Below are positions 23,747 to 31,651 of a stretch of DNA of 64,000 nucleotides, piece by piece. Made by a program: the position numbers and the translations under genes. The first letter of the stretch is position 1. Each line of letters begins with the position of its first letter. Source of the DNA: Bin5 sp022821545. GTDB lineage: Bacteria > Chloroflexota > Anaerolineae > Caldilineales > Caldilineaceae. Below the pieces are notes generated by a model. The model did not search any database. It was not told the DNA's origin and saw only the letters and a program-made list of their open reading frames with translations. The stretch is from NCBI GenBank assembly GCA_963664085.2, contig CAXXLO010000002.1:1550001-1614000 (forward strand), written 5' to 3'.

Positions 23747-23791
23747 GCATCTTAGCTTGTGGTCCAAACATTGGGACCCATCTCAGCAACA
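23747..23791 (-). repeat. IS3-family end relic
   Basis: On the minus strand GGGTCCCAATGTTTGGACC leads into ACAAGCTAAGATGCAT. This is the same terminal sequence as at 30102-30140 and 31560-31606. No transposase remains. It fuses onto the DUF433 gene start. Confidence 0.55.
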
Positions 23792-24291
23792 CTATTTATA
23801 TGACTTTTATGTGTCATTTTTCAGAAACTTGTAGCAATTCTATGCCAATTTCGAAAAAGCCAGGAACTAGCTAACTTTCCGACGCAGACGGAGGGCTCCG
23901 CCATGGAGACAATCTTCGACCAACTCGAATGTAAGGCACAGATTGGCCATACCCTGTCACCGCAGCGCGGTATAGTTTATCGTCAATTTCATTGCCGGTC
24001 TGCTTGCCTTCATCAGACAGACGACGAAGCTTTCTCTCCATCCATCTAACAAGGATTTGGCTTCCCTGCCGCCTCCGACTTAACTCCGAACTCGGGTTAA
24101 TTAGATCTTGTTGACAATTGGCGCAGGCCTCTTAAGAGTTGACAAATGCAAGCCCTCAGCTACCTTACGCGACAGAAAAAATGATTCCCCTAACCGTCCG
24201 CGGACAAAAAGCAGTTGAAGTTCTCCGCGCCCCGCCGCGCTAAACTGTAACGCCAAGCCACTTGCCATGACCCCACGGACGACCGCCAAAC
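23792..24291. other. 500-base gap with one small unassigned frame
   Basis: On the minus strand an ATG at 24041 opens a 56-codon frame to TAG at 23871. It holds a hydrophilic peptide (MERKLRRLSDEGKQTGNE at its start) with no ribosome site and no family that I recognise. Two TTGACA words lie near 24111 and 24149 without matched -10 boxes. The last 35 bases repeat the leader upstream of the 20802 gene. Otherwise I see nothing. Confidence 0.3.
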
Positions 24292-25155
24292 ATGACTGAA
24301 TACCCTATGCGCCCCTCCCTGCCCTGGCACGCGATCTCCGTATCGCTGGCACTCCTGCTGCTGGGCGCCTCATGCACGAACCCCGCCCCAACCCAGCCCC
24401 CTACCAACGCCCCGGAGTCGATTAAAGTTCCAGACCCATTGGAAGAACCGCCCCCGGCAACCTTCTCGATCGAAGGCTCGACGGTCGTCATAGTCGGCCC
24501 CCTGGACATTGGCTTCTACGAACGCTTCCTTTCAGCTGTACGCGACAGGGAGGACGAGATCACCACGTTACGCATCAACTCCGGCGGCGGCATAACCGAC
24601 GAGGGGATCAAGCTGGGTGCCTGGATGGCCGAGCGCAACATCGACGTGGTAGTCGACCAGCTCTGTTTCTCCTCCTGCGCAAACTACATCTTCACAGCTG
24701 GCAGGAACAAGACCATAATGGCAGACTCGATAGTCGGCTGGCACGGATCCGAGCAACAGGACGAACATATCGCCCGCGGCCTCGGCATAACAGTGGAGGA
24801 GTTGCACGCGAGGGAATACGACGAACACGCCTCGGAATGGGGCGAGACCCCTACACAGGAAGGACGCGAGAATTTCGTGGAATTCGTTCTCACCAGAAGG
24901 CCAACCGCGGTCGGGGAAGAACAGGCGTTCCTGGAGAAGGTTGGTGTGAGCGTGGACGCTCTGGTCTACGGGTTCCTGCCGGACCAATTCGAGGACTACT
25001 ACGCCAACGCGTCGCCCCAAACAACCGGCTGGACTTTCCCGATAGAGGACATGGCAAGCTTCGGCATCGACAACGTGACCTACGAGGGCGACGGCGATTA
25101 TCCCAGCGAACGAGCAAAAACAGAATACGGAGTGATAGTGTTCAAGCTCCCATGA
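24292..25155 (+). CDS. Periplasmic ClpP/crotonase-fold lipoprotein (COG3904-like), copy 2
   Basis: This 287-residue paralogue of the 20802 gene has the same leader (LLLGASC lipobox). The same ClpP-class LRINSGGGITDEG and CFSSCANYIFTAG segments are present. It ends at VFKLP, so this is likely the native C-terminus and copy 1 has an accidental extension. Differences are few and conservative in the mature domain. The two copies are direct repeats that bracket the di-haem oxidoreductase and the DUF433 gene. The role is unknown; a secreted protease-like function is inferred. Confidence 0.7.
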   Translation: MTEYPMRPSLPWHAISVSLALLLLGASCTNPAPTQPPTNAPESIKVPDPLEEPPPATFSIEGSTVVIVGPLDIGFYERFLSAVRDREDEITTLRINSGGGITDEGIKLGAWMAERNIDVVVDQLCFSSCANYIFTAGRNKTIMADSIVGWHGSEQQDEHIARGLGITVEELHAREYDEHASEWGETPTQEGRENFVEFVLTRRPTAVGEEQAFLEKVGVSVDALVYGFLPDQFEDYYANASPQTTGWTFPIEDMASFGIDNVTYEGDGDYPSERAKTEYGVIVFKLP

Positions 25156-25416
25156 GAGACCCCGCACCCGCGGGGACAGAGCGACGGGCGGAGACACCCG
25201 CACGCCGGAAGAAATAAAAACCGCCAGGGGGAGATTCTCAGAACCGTTTATCTCATATCTGTGGCATGTCGACGGCACACACTTCACCGACGAAGAATAC
25301 CGAAAACGCGGTTGAACCCCCACCCTCAGGAGAACAGAAAGAACTGATCGTGCTCGACTAGGCGATCGCGCCACAGAACTATACGACATGAACCCCAACC
25401 AAAAGGAGTAGAAATA
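25156..25416 (+). other. Decayed coding remnants between lipoprotein and defence-like gene
   Basis: One frame without a start reads SYLWHVDGTHFTDEEYRKRG before a stop near 25315. Another reads GDRATELYDMNPNQKE up to a TAG at about 25411, resembling the C-terminal end of sulfatases. Both look like gene tails left by deletion. The last bases hold the ribosome site of the next gene. Confidence 0.3.
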
Positions 25417-26721
25417 ATGAACGCGTCTAGACAGGACCTCACCAAATGGGCCATGCACTTTATTCACGATGATAGCCCACTCTCTGCCCCTGGCGAGCAA
25501 GTGACTGCATATGACACTTTTTACGGTTTTCCCTACCACGAGAACAAAGAAATCGATACTCGATTTGACGACTGGCGAATAAAGGACACAGAACACTTCC
25601 ACTCTGGCTACGAACCAAGTGCCTTTGAAATCCTGCTAAAAATCCTCACCGACGGGCACATTAAAACAACATGGGCGTTCAGAAAAGGTAGGCCAACAAT
25701 ATATGGGCCTCGCGCAGCCGCTTGCTTTACGGAAATGCCTCTATACGCCCTGATAAAGTACGCGGAAAACCGCTCAAGTACGTCAGTGGGGATGTACGCA
25801 ATTGCAGTCCCGAAAGAGGAGCTTTTTAGAGCGGGAGCTAGGCCAGTAATATATGGCTTGACTGGAAATCACCGCGAACAAGCCCCCAAAGGCTCCGAAA
25901 ACAAGGGATGGCCTCGAAAACTCGAATCCGACTGCGGGATTTCCGAGAAGGAGCAATATCGCTACGTTGCTATGTCACACGACCCAGAAAAAATAGTTGA
26001 TTGGTCACACGAAAGGGAGTGGCGGTGGGCCGATCACTCTGACCAATGCTCTTGTCCCGGGCTGCCAATTTGGCTCGCCGAAGAACCGTTTTCCTTCTCA
26101 GAAGTATATATCGTGGTACCGTCCTCTACAGAGGTTGAACCCGTTCTTAACTTGCTGAGGGAGCTGTACGATACAGGCCAAAACGACTATTGCAATCAGT
26201 TCTGCCGAAAGACTTTGAAGGCCACATCTGTGATCGCTTTGGATCAACTGAAAGCAGGAAGAAGTGATCAAGAAATGCGTTCTCTGCGTCTAGAGGAGGT
26301 TCCGAGTTCAAGCCTGAACGTTTTCGAGCGACCGGAAGCGCCAGCAGAGCTAGTCGAAAAAGCTCGAGCAGTCCTAAATAAAGCCAAAAAGGCTGCTGAC
26401 CAAGCTGCATTGGACTTTATCAATTCAGACCAGAGGACACAAGACGGAAAACACATCCACGATGTCACCGGCTGGGCCTTATTGGTCATCACAGACAGTC
26501 AGTCCCCCTTGGTGTCCGCGTTACAAAAACTTGACAGTGAAAACGATGTCCCGCCCAATACAACAGCAGGCATCGGGTACAGAATCCCTGGAATCGGGGG
26601 GCTAGGCTGGAAAAACTATCAAGCTCTCTCTATTGCAGAAGAGGCCGTTTGTGCAGCAAAGCGCATCTTCGAGAACCATTTTCCCGAAGTTTCGTTCAGG
26701 GTTTGGACAAAATGGGACTAA
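25417..26721 (+). CDS. Putative anti-phage/abortive-infection protein, DUF2971/AbiGi-like
   Basis: This 434-residue soluble protein starts after a clear AAAGGAG ribosome site. Its first 280 residues have the pattern of the ART-like DUF2971/AbiGi group: an ILLKILTDGHIKTTWAF turn, ACFTEMPLYALIKYA, then YAIAVPKEELFRAGARPVIY and a closing WSHEREWRW. The C-terminal part (about residues 305-434) is a separate helical then alpha/beta region that I do not recognise. DUF2971-like proteins often occur in defence islands; function here is inferred from pattern only. The gene is lower in GC than its neighbours, indicating transfer. It appears to be alone in its operon. Confidence 0.45.
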   Translation: MNASRQDLTKWAMHFIHDDSPLSAPGEQVTAYDTFYGFPYHENKEIDTRFDDWRIKDTEHFHSGYEPSAFEILLKILTDGHIKTTWAFRKGRPTIYGPRAAACFTEMPLYALIKYAENRSSTSVGMYAIAVPKEELFRAGARPVIYGLTGNHREQAPKGSENKGWPRKLESDCGISEKEQYRYVAMSHDPEKIVDWSHEREWRWADHSDQCSCPGLPIWLAEEPFSFSEVYIVVPSSTEVEPVLNLLRELYDTGQNDYCNQFCRKTLKATSVIALDQLKAGRSDQEMRSLRLEEVPSSSLNVFERPEAPAELVEKARAVLNKAKKAADQAALDFINSDQRTQDGKHIHDVTGWALLVITDSQSPLVSALQKLDSENDVPPNTTAGIGYRIPGIGGLGWKNYQALSIAEEAVCAAKRIFENHFPEVSFRVWTKWD

Positions 26722-26868
26722 AAATAGAGACGCCCAAGACCTCTGCACACGGGTACACGCGCTACAAAAAGCGGACAGAAAGGGCGCCGATCGACAGACA
26801 GCAACGGTCCTCGACACGTCCGATCCGGACCACCTACAGTTGGTGAAATCATCCTGTTCGCTGTAATG

Positions 26869-27130
26869 GTGGTACTCACGAACGCAGCTGGCAGAGCGCG
26901 CCGCAGTCACCCTCAACGGACAGCCACCCCAGGCCCAGGAACCGTCCCCAGGCCCGGATCCGGATAACCCATTCACCACGATCGGAGAGCCGGACTTGCG
27001 CCGCTTGCACGCACTGGGCAAATCCATCTATGGTGAAGGATAGACCGCAACCGGCCCCCAACCGGTACTGGCAGAGACCGACGGTCGCACTAACCGCAGC
27101 GCCGAAATGTCCCACGATGAAGGCTTGCAC
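26869..27130 (+). pseudogene. Decayed C-terminal fragment, possibly of a phage single-strand annealing-type protein
   Basis: A frame with no start reads ...DNPFTTIGEPDLRRLHALGKS up to a TAG at 27041. It then continues in frame with a GRTNRSAEMSHDE peptide. The DLRRLHALG-x-x-Y word and the later GRT segment resemble the C-terminal tail of phage recombination proteins. The family call is weak, but the in-frame stop and absent start show decay. Confidence 0.3.
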
Positions 27131-27258
27131 CAGAGCGCCGGTGCCGACCGGAATACGCTAGATGGTCCCACCCCCGCGGTCGTTTGTTGCTGTACTGGCA
27201 ACAGCAGCCGCGGACACCTAGGGATCACCACCACCAACAAGCCGAGGGGGGCGAGAGC

Positions 27259-27486
27259 ATGCCACAGCGCCCAGGACGGCTGTCCCTGCCGCCAGGACCG
27301 GGAAAACAAAGGTTGCACGTGTCTCAGTCAGTCCGACAGAACACGCCGCCTTTATGGGGCTTCCACGGCGCACTGTCGCAAGGCCAGCGCCATCGCACGC
27401 GACTATCTCGTGAAGAGGCCCGCCGGCTAGGACTGATGGACACGTCGTCAGACCGACCGCACAGCCCGGACAACGACTTGCACTGA
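27259..27486 (+). CDS. Small hypothetical protein
   Basis: This 75-codon frame (MPQRPGRLSLPPGPGK at its start, RTRLSREEARRLGL near its end) stops in a TGATG overlap with an ATG that precedes the next gene. It is basic and Pro-rich with no recognisable domain. Its position just before the repeat protein gene is the only support, and it may be spurious. Confidence 0.25.
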   Translation: MPQRPGRLSLPPGPGKQRLHVSQSVRQNTPPLWGFHGALSQGQRHRTRLSREEARRLGLMDTSSDRPHSPDNDLH

Positions 27487-27500
27487 TGAGAGGAGGGACG

Positions 27501-28439
27501 ATGGGAGAGAAACAGGCGCCGCAGCTGCACGATTGGCGCATCGTGAGAGAGAATTTACACGCGGACGGCCTCCTGCAGGTCCAACGCTGCCACAGATGCG
27601 ACGCCGACCGCACGATCTGGACGCCCCAGGACGGACCGCCCCAAATCCTGACGACCCACCCCGCGCAGCTGCCGCCCGATTGCCCGCAGGCGCCGAGACA
27701 ACGCCGCCCACAGGCAACGACCACCGCAGAAAGGAGCGGCGCATCCGGCGCGGCATTGCGCGCCAAGCGCGGCCGCCAGCAGGATCTCTTGATCCTGCTG
27801 GCGGCAGTCGGGATGATCATCGCCGTCATGCTGGTACTCACACGCACGGCACACATAGCGCGGCGCACCGCCACCCAGGAAATCATCGAAACAGCCCTGT
27901 TCCACATCGACGCCGCAATTACCATCGAAGCAATAGCCAGGGCAACCCGCTACGACGCGGCCCTGGTAGGCCAGGCGGCCCGCGAGACCCGCGAGGTGGC
28001 ACTGGCAACCACCGAGGCGGACGCAGCGACCCGCGAGGCGGCCAGTCAGGACCACGAGGCGAACTGGACAACCTACAAGGCGGCTTATATAGCCTACGAG
28101 GCTGCGTCCGCCATCTATGCCGCCGACATAAACAACGCGCCAGCCGCCGCGACCTACGAGGCGGCCTTGGCAACCTTGGAGGCGGCCAAAACGCCCCACA
28201 CGGCCACCATGGCGACCTACGAGGCGACCCTCTTTGAAGAAGCGCCGTCCCTAGCAATCTTGATCGCGGCGGTCACCATCGAAGCCGCGGCCATGGCAAC
28301 CCTGGAGACGGCCAGTCAGGACCACGACGAAGCGGCCGCCATCGCCACAGCTGCAGCGACCTACGAGGCCCAAACCCTGGCAACCATCGAAGCGCAGGAG
28401 GCCTTGCCATGGTGGTACTGGCTCCTACCACAACGCTAA
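27501..28439 (+). CDS. Membrane-anchored protein with Ala/Thr/Tyr-Glu-Ala repeats
   Basis: This 312-residue protein is of unknown family. It begins with a small domain (HDWRIVRENLHADG, then LQVQRCHRCDADRTIW) with one CxxC knuckle. A disordered Pro-rich part and one membrane segment (LLILLAAVGMIIAVMLVL) follow. The last 190 residues are a helical, low-complexity array of ATYEAALATLEAA-like units. The start at 27501 is chosen for the AGGAGG site eight bases upstream. A truncated copy of the N-terminal domain follows at 28499. The repeats may form a long coiled or beta-solenoid stalk, but that is inference. Confidence 0.5.
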   Translation: MGEKQAPQLHDWRIVRENLHADGLLQVQRCHRCDADRTIWTPQDGPPQILTTHPAQLPPDCPQAPRQRRPQATTTAERSGASGAALRAKRGRQQDLLILLAAVGMIIAVMLVLTRTAHIARRTATQEIIETALFHIDAAITIEAIARATRYDAALVGQAARETREVALATTEADAATREAASQDHEANWTTYKAAYIAYEAASAIYAADINNAPAAATYEAALATLEAAKTPHTATMATYEATLFEEAPSLAILIAAVTIEAAAMATLETASQDHDEAAAIATAAATYEAQTLATIEAQEALPWWYWLLPQR

Positions 28440-28498
28440 CGCCGACCTCACGACGACGGATAACAACAGAACACAAAAAGGGAGACAGGATAGAGAGG

Positions 28499-28696
28499 AT
28501 GAAAGAGCCGGTCCACGATTGGCGCACGATACGGGAGCATTGGCGAGAGGACGGCCGCCTGCAGGTGGAGCGTTGCCGAAGCCGCGACGCCGGTCGCATC
28601 ACGATAGCGGACCACGAGGCCGGTGCCGCCAGCATCATCACGACGAACCCGGACCCGATGCCGACGAGTTGCCCAATGGCCGTACGCTCCCCGTAA
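28499..28696 (+). CDS. Truncated paralogue of the repeat protein's N-terminal domain
   Basis: This 65-residue frame repeats the start of the preceding gene (HDWRTIREHWREDGRLQVER versus HDWRIVRENLHADGLLQVQR) but stops before the membrane segment. The cysteine knuckle is reduced to CRSRD. A ribosome-like AGAGAGG lies upstream. It may be a decayed duplicate or a short companion. Confidence 0.4.
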   Translation: MKEPVHDWRTIREHWREDGRLQVERCRSRDAGRITIADHEAGAASIITTNPDPMPTSCPMAVRSP

Positions 28697-28846
28697 TTCG
28701 GAGGTTTCTTTCACTAAATCGAACTGTACTTCCCGTAGTCTGTTTCTTCCTTAAGGCCTTCGACCTGCGTTTCAACACGTGACATCCAGACTCTGACCTG
28801 TCCCCGAGGTGGGCTGTTGACTCTGTCAGTACGCAGGGTTCGGGAT

Positions 28847-29656
28847 TTAAGAGGCTGGCTCATTCCCGTTTCCAGCGAGTCTATCCAGAGGTTTGCGCAG
28901 ATAGAATATCAACCAGAGGGCCGGTAACACGGCGATAAAGGCCACGAATTCACCCCAAAAAGTGGGGAAATACACTCGCCAAGGAGACAGGAGTTGCACG
29001 GGAGGGACATGATGCAAAGCCACAAAAAATGCGGCCCGGGTCAGGATATGCAACAGTGCCGCAGCCAGCAGAAGCCACACTTTCCGTCGTCGCACGCTGT
29101 ACAGAACAGCCAGTGATGTACCCACATTGAAGATCATAGTGACTACCCCATATTGCCACGCATGGAACATCGCTCGCGTCCAGTTGAAGTCGTCTTTCAG
29201 CATCATTGCCCTCGCGACAAAAAATGGCGGATCCAACTCAGGCACGCCGGTTTGGTCGGAAAACAATCTCCAAATCATCAGCACCGTTGCAAGACAGGTG
29301 TAGCCGATTCCGAACAGTACGCCGTCCCGCCAGGATTGCACACTCTTCGCCGCGTAGCGAAACGTAAGCCACCGCACACCCTCTCGAAACAGACCGAAGA
29401 AGAAGTACTGTGGAATGAAAAGTGTGGGAATCCCCAAGACCACCGAAGGGATTCCCCAAACTTCCTTGTCCGCCAGGAGGTTGAAATACGGTGTAACCTG
29501 GTCTCCTACCGGTCTCCGCGCAATGTTGTAAACCGCAAACGCGAGCAGGGCAAATAAGAGAGTTCTCCAGGCCGCGCCGGTCCGTCTTTGCCAGACAACC
29601 GCTACAGCTGCGGGCACGGCGATAATCAACGAGAGTTGCGCAATGAATGTGATCAT
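28847..29656 (-). CDS. Multi-pass membrane protein, YhfC-like
   Basis: This 269-residue integral membrane protein has about seven hydrophobic segments. A FREGVRWLTFRYAAKSVQSW region recalls the YhfC intramembrane metalloprotease family, in which a Glu-x-x-Arg segment is followed by a His-containing GxGHGG-x-E motif. Here the second motif reads FGIGYTCLATV, lacking the His and Glu, so proteolytic activity is doubtful. It starts 20 bases after the stop of a 42-residue membrane peptide and ends a three-gene leftward operon. The family assignment is tentative. Confidence 0.5.
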   Translation of the reverse strand: MITFIAQLSLIIAVPAAVAVVWQRRTGAAWRTLLFALLAFAVYNIARRPVGDQVTPYFNLLADKEVWGIPSVVLGIPTLFIPQYFFFGLFREGVRWLTFRYAAKSVQSWRDGVLFGIGYTCLATVLMIWRLFSDQTGVPELDPPFFVARAMMLKDDFNWTRAMFHAWQYGVVTMIFNVGTSLAVLYSVRRRKVWLLLAAALLHILTRAAFFVALHHVPPVQLLSPWRVYFPTFWGEFVAFIAVLPALWLIFYLRKPLDRLAGNGNEPAS

Positions 29657-29676
29657 TGTTCAGTTCCACTGGTGGG

Positions 29677-29805
29677 TCACCAGACAAAGGCCGTGAGGAC
29701 GAACGTCAGTAGCCAAAAGAAGAGACACGTAATGACGATGGACTTCCCCGGACGTCTTCCTTGCCCGTCAGTTTGCTTTTCGCCATGCCGATCTCCCTGG
29801 GTCAA
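29677..29805 (-). CDS. Very small single-pass membrane protein, TTG start
   Basis: This 42-codon frame begins at a TTG that overlaps the stop of the upstream gene (TTGA). It encodes a polar basic head (GEKQTDGQGRRPGK) and one membrane segment (SIVITCLFFWLLTFVLTAF). Overlap with the upstream gene and the short gap to the YhfC-like gene suggest translational coupling. It was found by reading the gap. I do not know the family. Confidence 0.45.
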   Translation of the reverse strand: MTQGDRHGEKQTDGQGRRPGKSIVITCLFFWLLTFVLTAFVW

Positions 29806-30029
29806 TCGGGCGGCGCGCCTGTGGGCGCGTGGATAGCGGGTTGGTCGTCGGGGGTTTTGGCTTGGTCGAGCGCGGTAAGCGTGAGCGCGACCGCATAGAG
29901 CAGCAGCAGGCCCGTCAGGAAGACGAGAGTGGTCGAGAGGATGCTGCCCGTTGTCCGGGCGAAGTATCTTTGCAGGAAGTAGTAGTCGTTGCGCTGGTAC
30001 TCTCTCTTTTGGTTTTTGTGCAGGTCCAT
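29802..30029 (-). CDS. Small single-pass membrane protein
   Basis: This 75-residue protein follows a strong ribosome site (AGGAGG). It has a charged N-terminus (MDLHKNQKREYQRNDYYFLQ), one membrane segment (STTLVFLTGLLLLYAVALTL) and a Pro/Asp-rich outer tail. It heads the three-gene membrane operon reading left. No family was recognised, but start, ribosome site and topology support a real gene. Confidence 0.55.
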   Translation of the reverse strand: MDLHKNQKREYQRNDYYFLQRYFARTTGSILSTTLVFLTGLLLLYAVALTLTALDQAKTPDDQPAIHAPTGAPPD

Positions 30030-30101
30030 GGTGCCTCCTGTCGTTTCAATTACCTGTTGGGGGCGGGGCGCTTGTCAATCATCCCCTTTCAGTGCAACAA
30101 C

Positions 30102-30340
30102 TGTGCTTGGCCCCAAAAACTGGACCACAAGCTAAGGTGCATCAGAGGAGCAATTCACCAAGCCTGTGGAGGGACATCACGATGGTCAGGAAACGGCGGC
30201 GACACACGGTGGCCTTCAAGTTTCGGGTTGCACTGGACGCGCTTGAAGGCAGTAAGACGATTAGCCAGTTATCGAGTATGCACGAGAGTCATGCCAATCA
30301 GATAGGAGCCTGGAAACGGCAGCTGCTGAAAGAACCAAAC
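30102..30340 (+). mobile_element. IS3-family element, left-end fragment
   Basis: The end starts TGTGCTTGG, then a CCCCAAAAACTGGACC word typical of IS3-family tips. It is followed by the first part of orfA. The remainder of the element, including the catalytic orfB, is absent. The same end recurs inverted at 31494-31606 and near 23747. Confidence 0.65.
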
Positions 30341-30367
30341 GTGCGCCCACCGACAACTCACCCTTAG
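30182..30367 (+). pseudogene. IS3-family OrfA, truncated
   Basis: The frame opens MVRKRRRHTVAFKFRVALDA with the IS3 OrfA helix-turn-helix (SQLSSMHESHANQIGAWKRQ). It departs from the family after LLKE and stops at 61 residues. No OrfB follows, so it cannot transpose by itself. Confidence 0.75.
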
Positions 30368-30491
30368 TTAGACGCGGCAAGAAAGGACAAGTCCAGTGAA
30401 AACGCAATGCGGCTAAGCACGCGTTTTCGGCCCGAGAAACGGCCGGAGATTTTGCCGTAGTTTATCTGCGCGGCGACCCATTACGCAAATG

Positions 30492-31176
30492 CTAGGGCTC
30501 GTTGACATTTTGTTCGAGCCAGAACAGTGTAGAAGCGAAGTGCAAGAAAGCCATGAAACGTCGTGCGAGTTTTTCATAGCGAGTGAAAATGCGTCGGTAC
30601 CACTTGATTCTGTTGATGAAACGTTCGACGATGTTGCGTTCTCGGTAGCGGATTCGTAGCCTTTATCGGCAATAACGGCGTCAAAATGGAAAGGGGCGAG
30701 CAACGATTCAGCTTGGGACATATCATGGCGTTCACCCCCAGTCAAGATGAACTTGAGGGGCAAGCCAAGGGCATTGACGAGGAGATGGATCTTGCTGCTG
30801 AATCCGCCCCGACTCCGACCTAGGCACTGTTCTTGCTGACCGCCCCCTCTTTTGAGCCGCCTGCTGCGCACATATGGGCGCGTACAGCTGTGCTGTCGGG
30901 CATGACCGCTGCCATCTCTGGGTCCTGGGCGAACTGTTTGAACATATCAGCCCAAACACCGTTCTCTTCCCAGCGTGCGTAGCGCTTGAAGACGCTGTTC
31001 CACTTGCCATAGCGGTCTGGCAGTTCACGCCACTGAGCGCCGGTGCGCAATATCCAGTGGACTGCTTCAACGAAACGGCGACATTTCTCCTCTTGCCCTG
31101 CGTAGGCACGAGGGTGTCCTTGCAGAAATGCGTACAATTTCTGCCACTGATGGTCGGCAATTCTCTTTGTAGACAT
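30492..31176 (-). pseudogene. IS5-family transposase, frameshifted and internally deleted
   Basis: The first frame starts MSTKRIADHQWQKLYAFLQG (31176) and carries the first Asp (VMPDSTAVRAH). A second frame entered by a -1 shift at an AAAAG run carries VIADKGYES with the second Asp. Normally about 30 codons then lead to the YRERNIVERF box with the catalytic Glu. Here the text jumps directly from DKGYES to that box in another frame (RYRERNIVERFINRIK, ending LFWLEQNVNEP at 30492). The loop between the two boxes is deleted, so the enzyme is inactive. Confidence 0.75.
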
Positions 31177-31228
31177 CCTACTATTGTCGCCATTGTGACA
31201 AAACGAATCAAACGTCAACGAACCCTAG
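30492..31228 (-). mobile_element. IS5-family element with internal deletion
   Basis: The ends CTAGGGCTCGTTGAC (30492-30506) and GTCAACGAACCCTAG (31214-31228) are inverted repeats with one mismatch. CTAG at both tips may be the target duplication. At 737 bp it is shorter than typical members (about 830 bp). Confidence 0.75.
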
Positions 31229-31252
31229 ATGAAAATTCTAGGGAGCAAGTTC

Positions 31253-31486
31253 ATGCCTAGTGAACAATCCAAAAACCCAAAGAGTACACCCAAGCGGAAT
31301 CGCGGGCGGCCACAGAACTTCCTCAAGATAGACGACACGCCGGAAAATGTTGCCCGTTCTCTATGGGGTGAACGATCAACCAAGCTCCCCAAAATACCAG
31401 GGAAACCAGACGCTAATTGGGGCGTAAAAACCCCAATGTTATTTTGCGATATAGGCCCCAAAAATAAGATACATTCGGGCGGATGA
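31253..31486 (+). CDS. Small hypothetical basic protein
   Basis: This 77-residue protein starts at MPSEQSKN, with GGGAG seven bases upstream. It has a GRP-hook-like tract (KRNRGRPQNF) followed by LKIDDTPENVARSLWG. Short plasmid or phage proteins with a similar GRP plus TPENVA pattern exist in Chloroflexota genomes as far as I recall, but no function is known. It lies between two IS remnants. Confidence 0.4.
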   Translation: MPSEQSKNPKSTPKRNRGRPQNFLKIDDTPENVARSLWGERSTKLPKIPGKPDANWGVKTPMLFCDIGPKNKIHSGG

Positions 31487-31493
31487 TTCAATC

Positions 31494-31606
31494 CGACTTT
31501 TCTCGCCACCGTTCCTTGACCGCTGAATTCTCCTCAAACATGCTGGGTCAATTGCTCCACGACTCACCTTAGCTCGTGGTCCGGTTTTTGGGCCAAGCTC
31601 ACAACA
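31494..31606 (-). mobile_element. IS3-family end fragment, inverted
   Basis: On the minus strand it reads GGCCCAAAAACCGGACCACG and continues with clear similarity to the 30102 fragment through the orfA start region. It is then cut. It faces the 30102 fragment, with the dead IS5 between them. Confidence 0.6.
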
Positions 31607-31651
31607 GGCAGCCGTCAGACACACGCGCCACCATGCCCAGGAGGCCAACCA

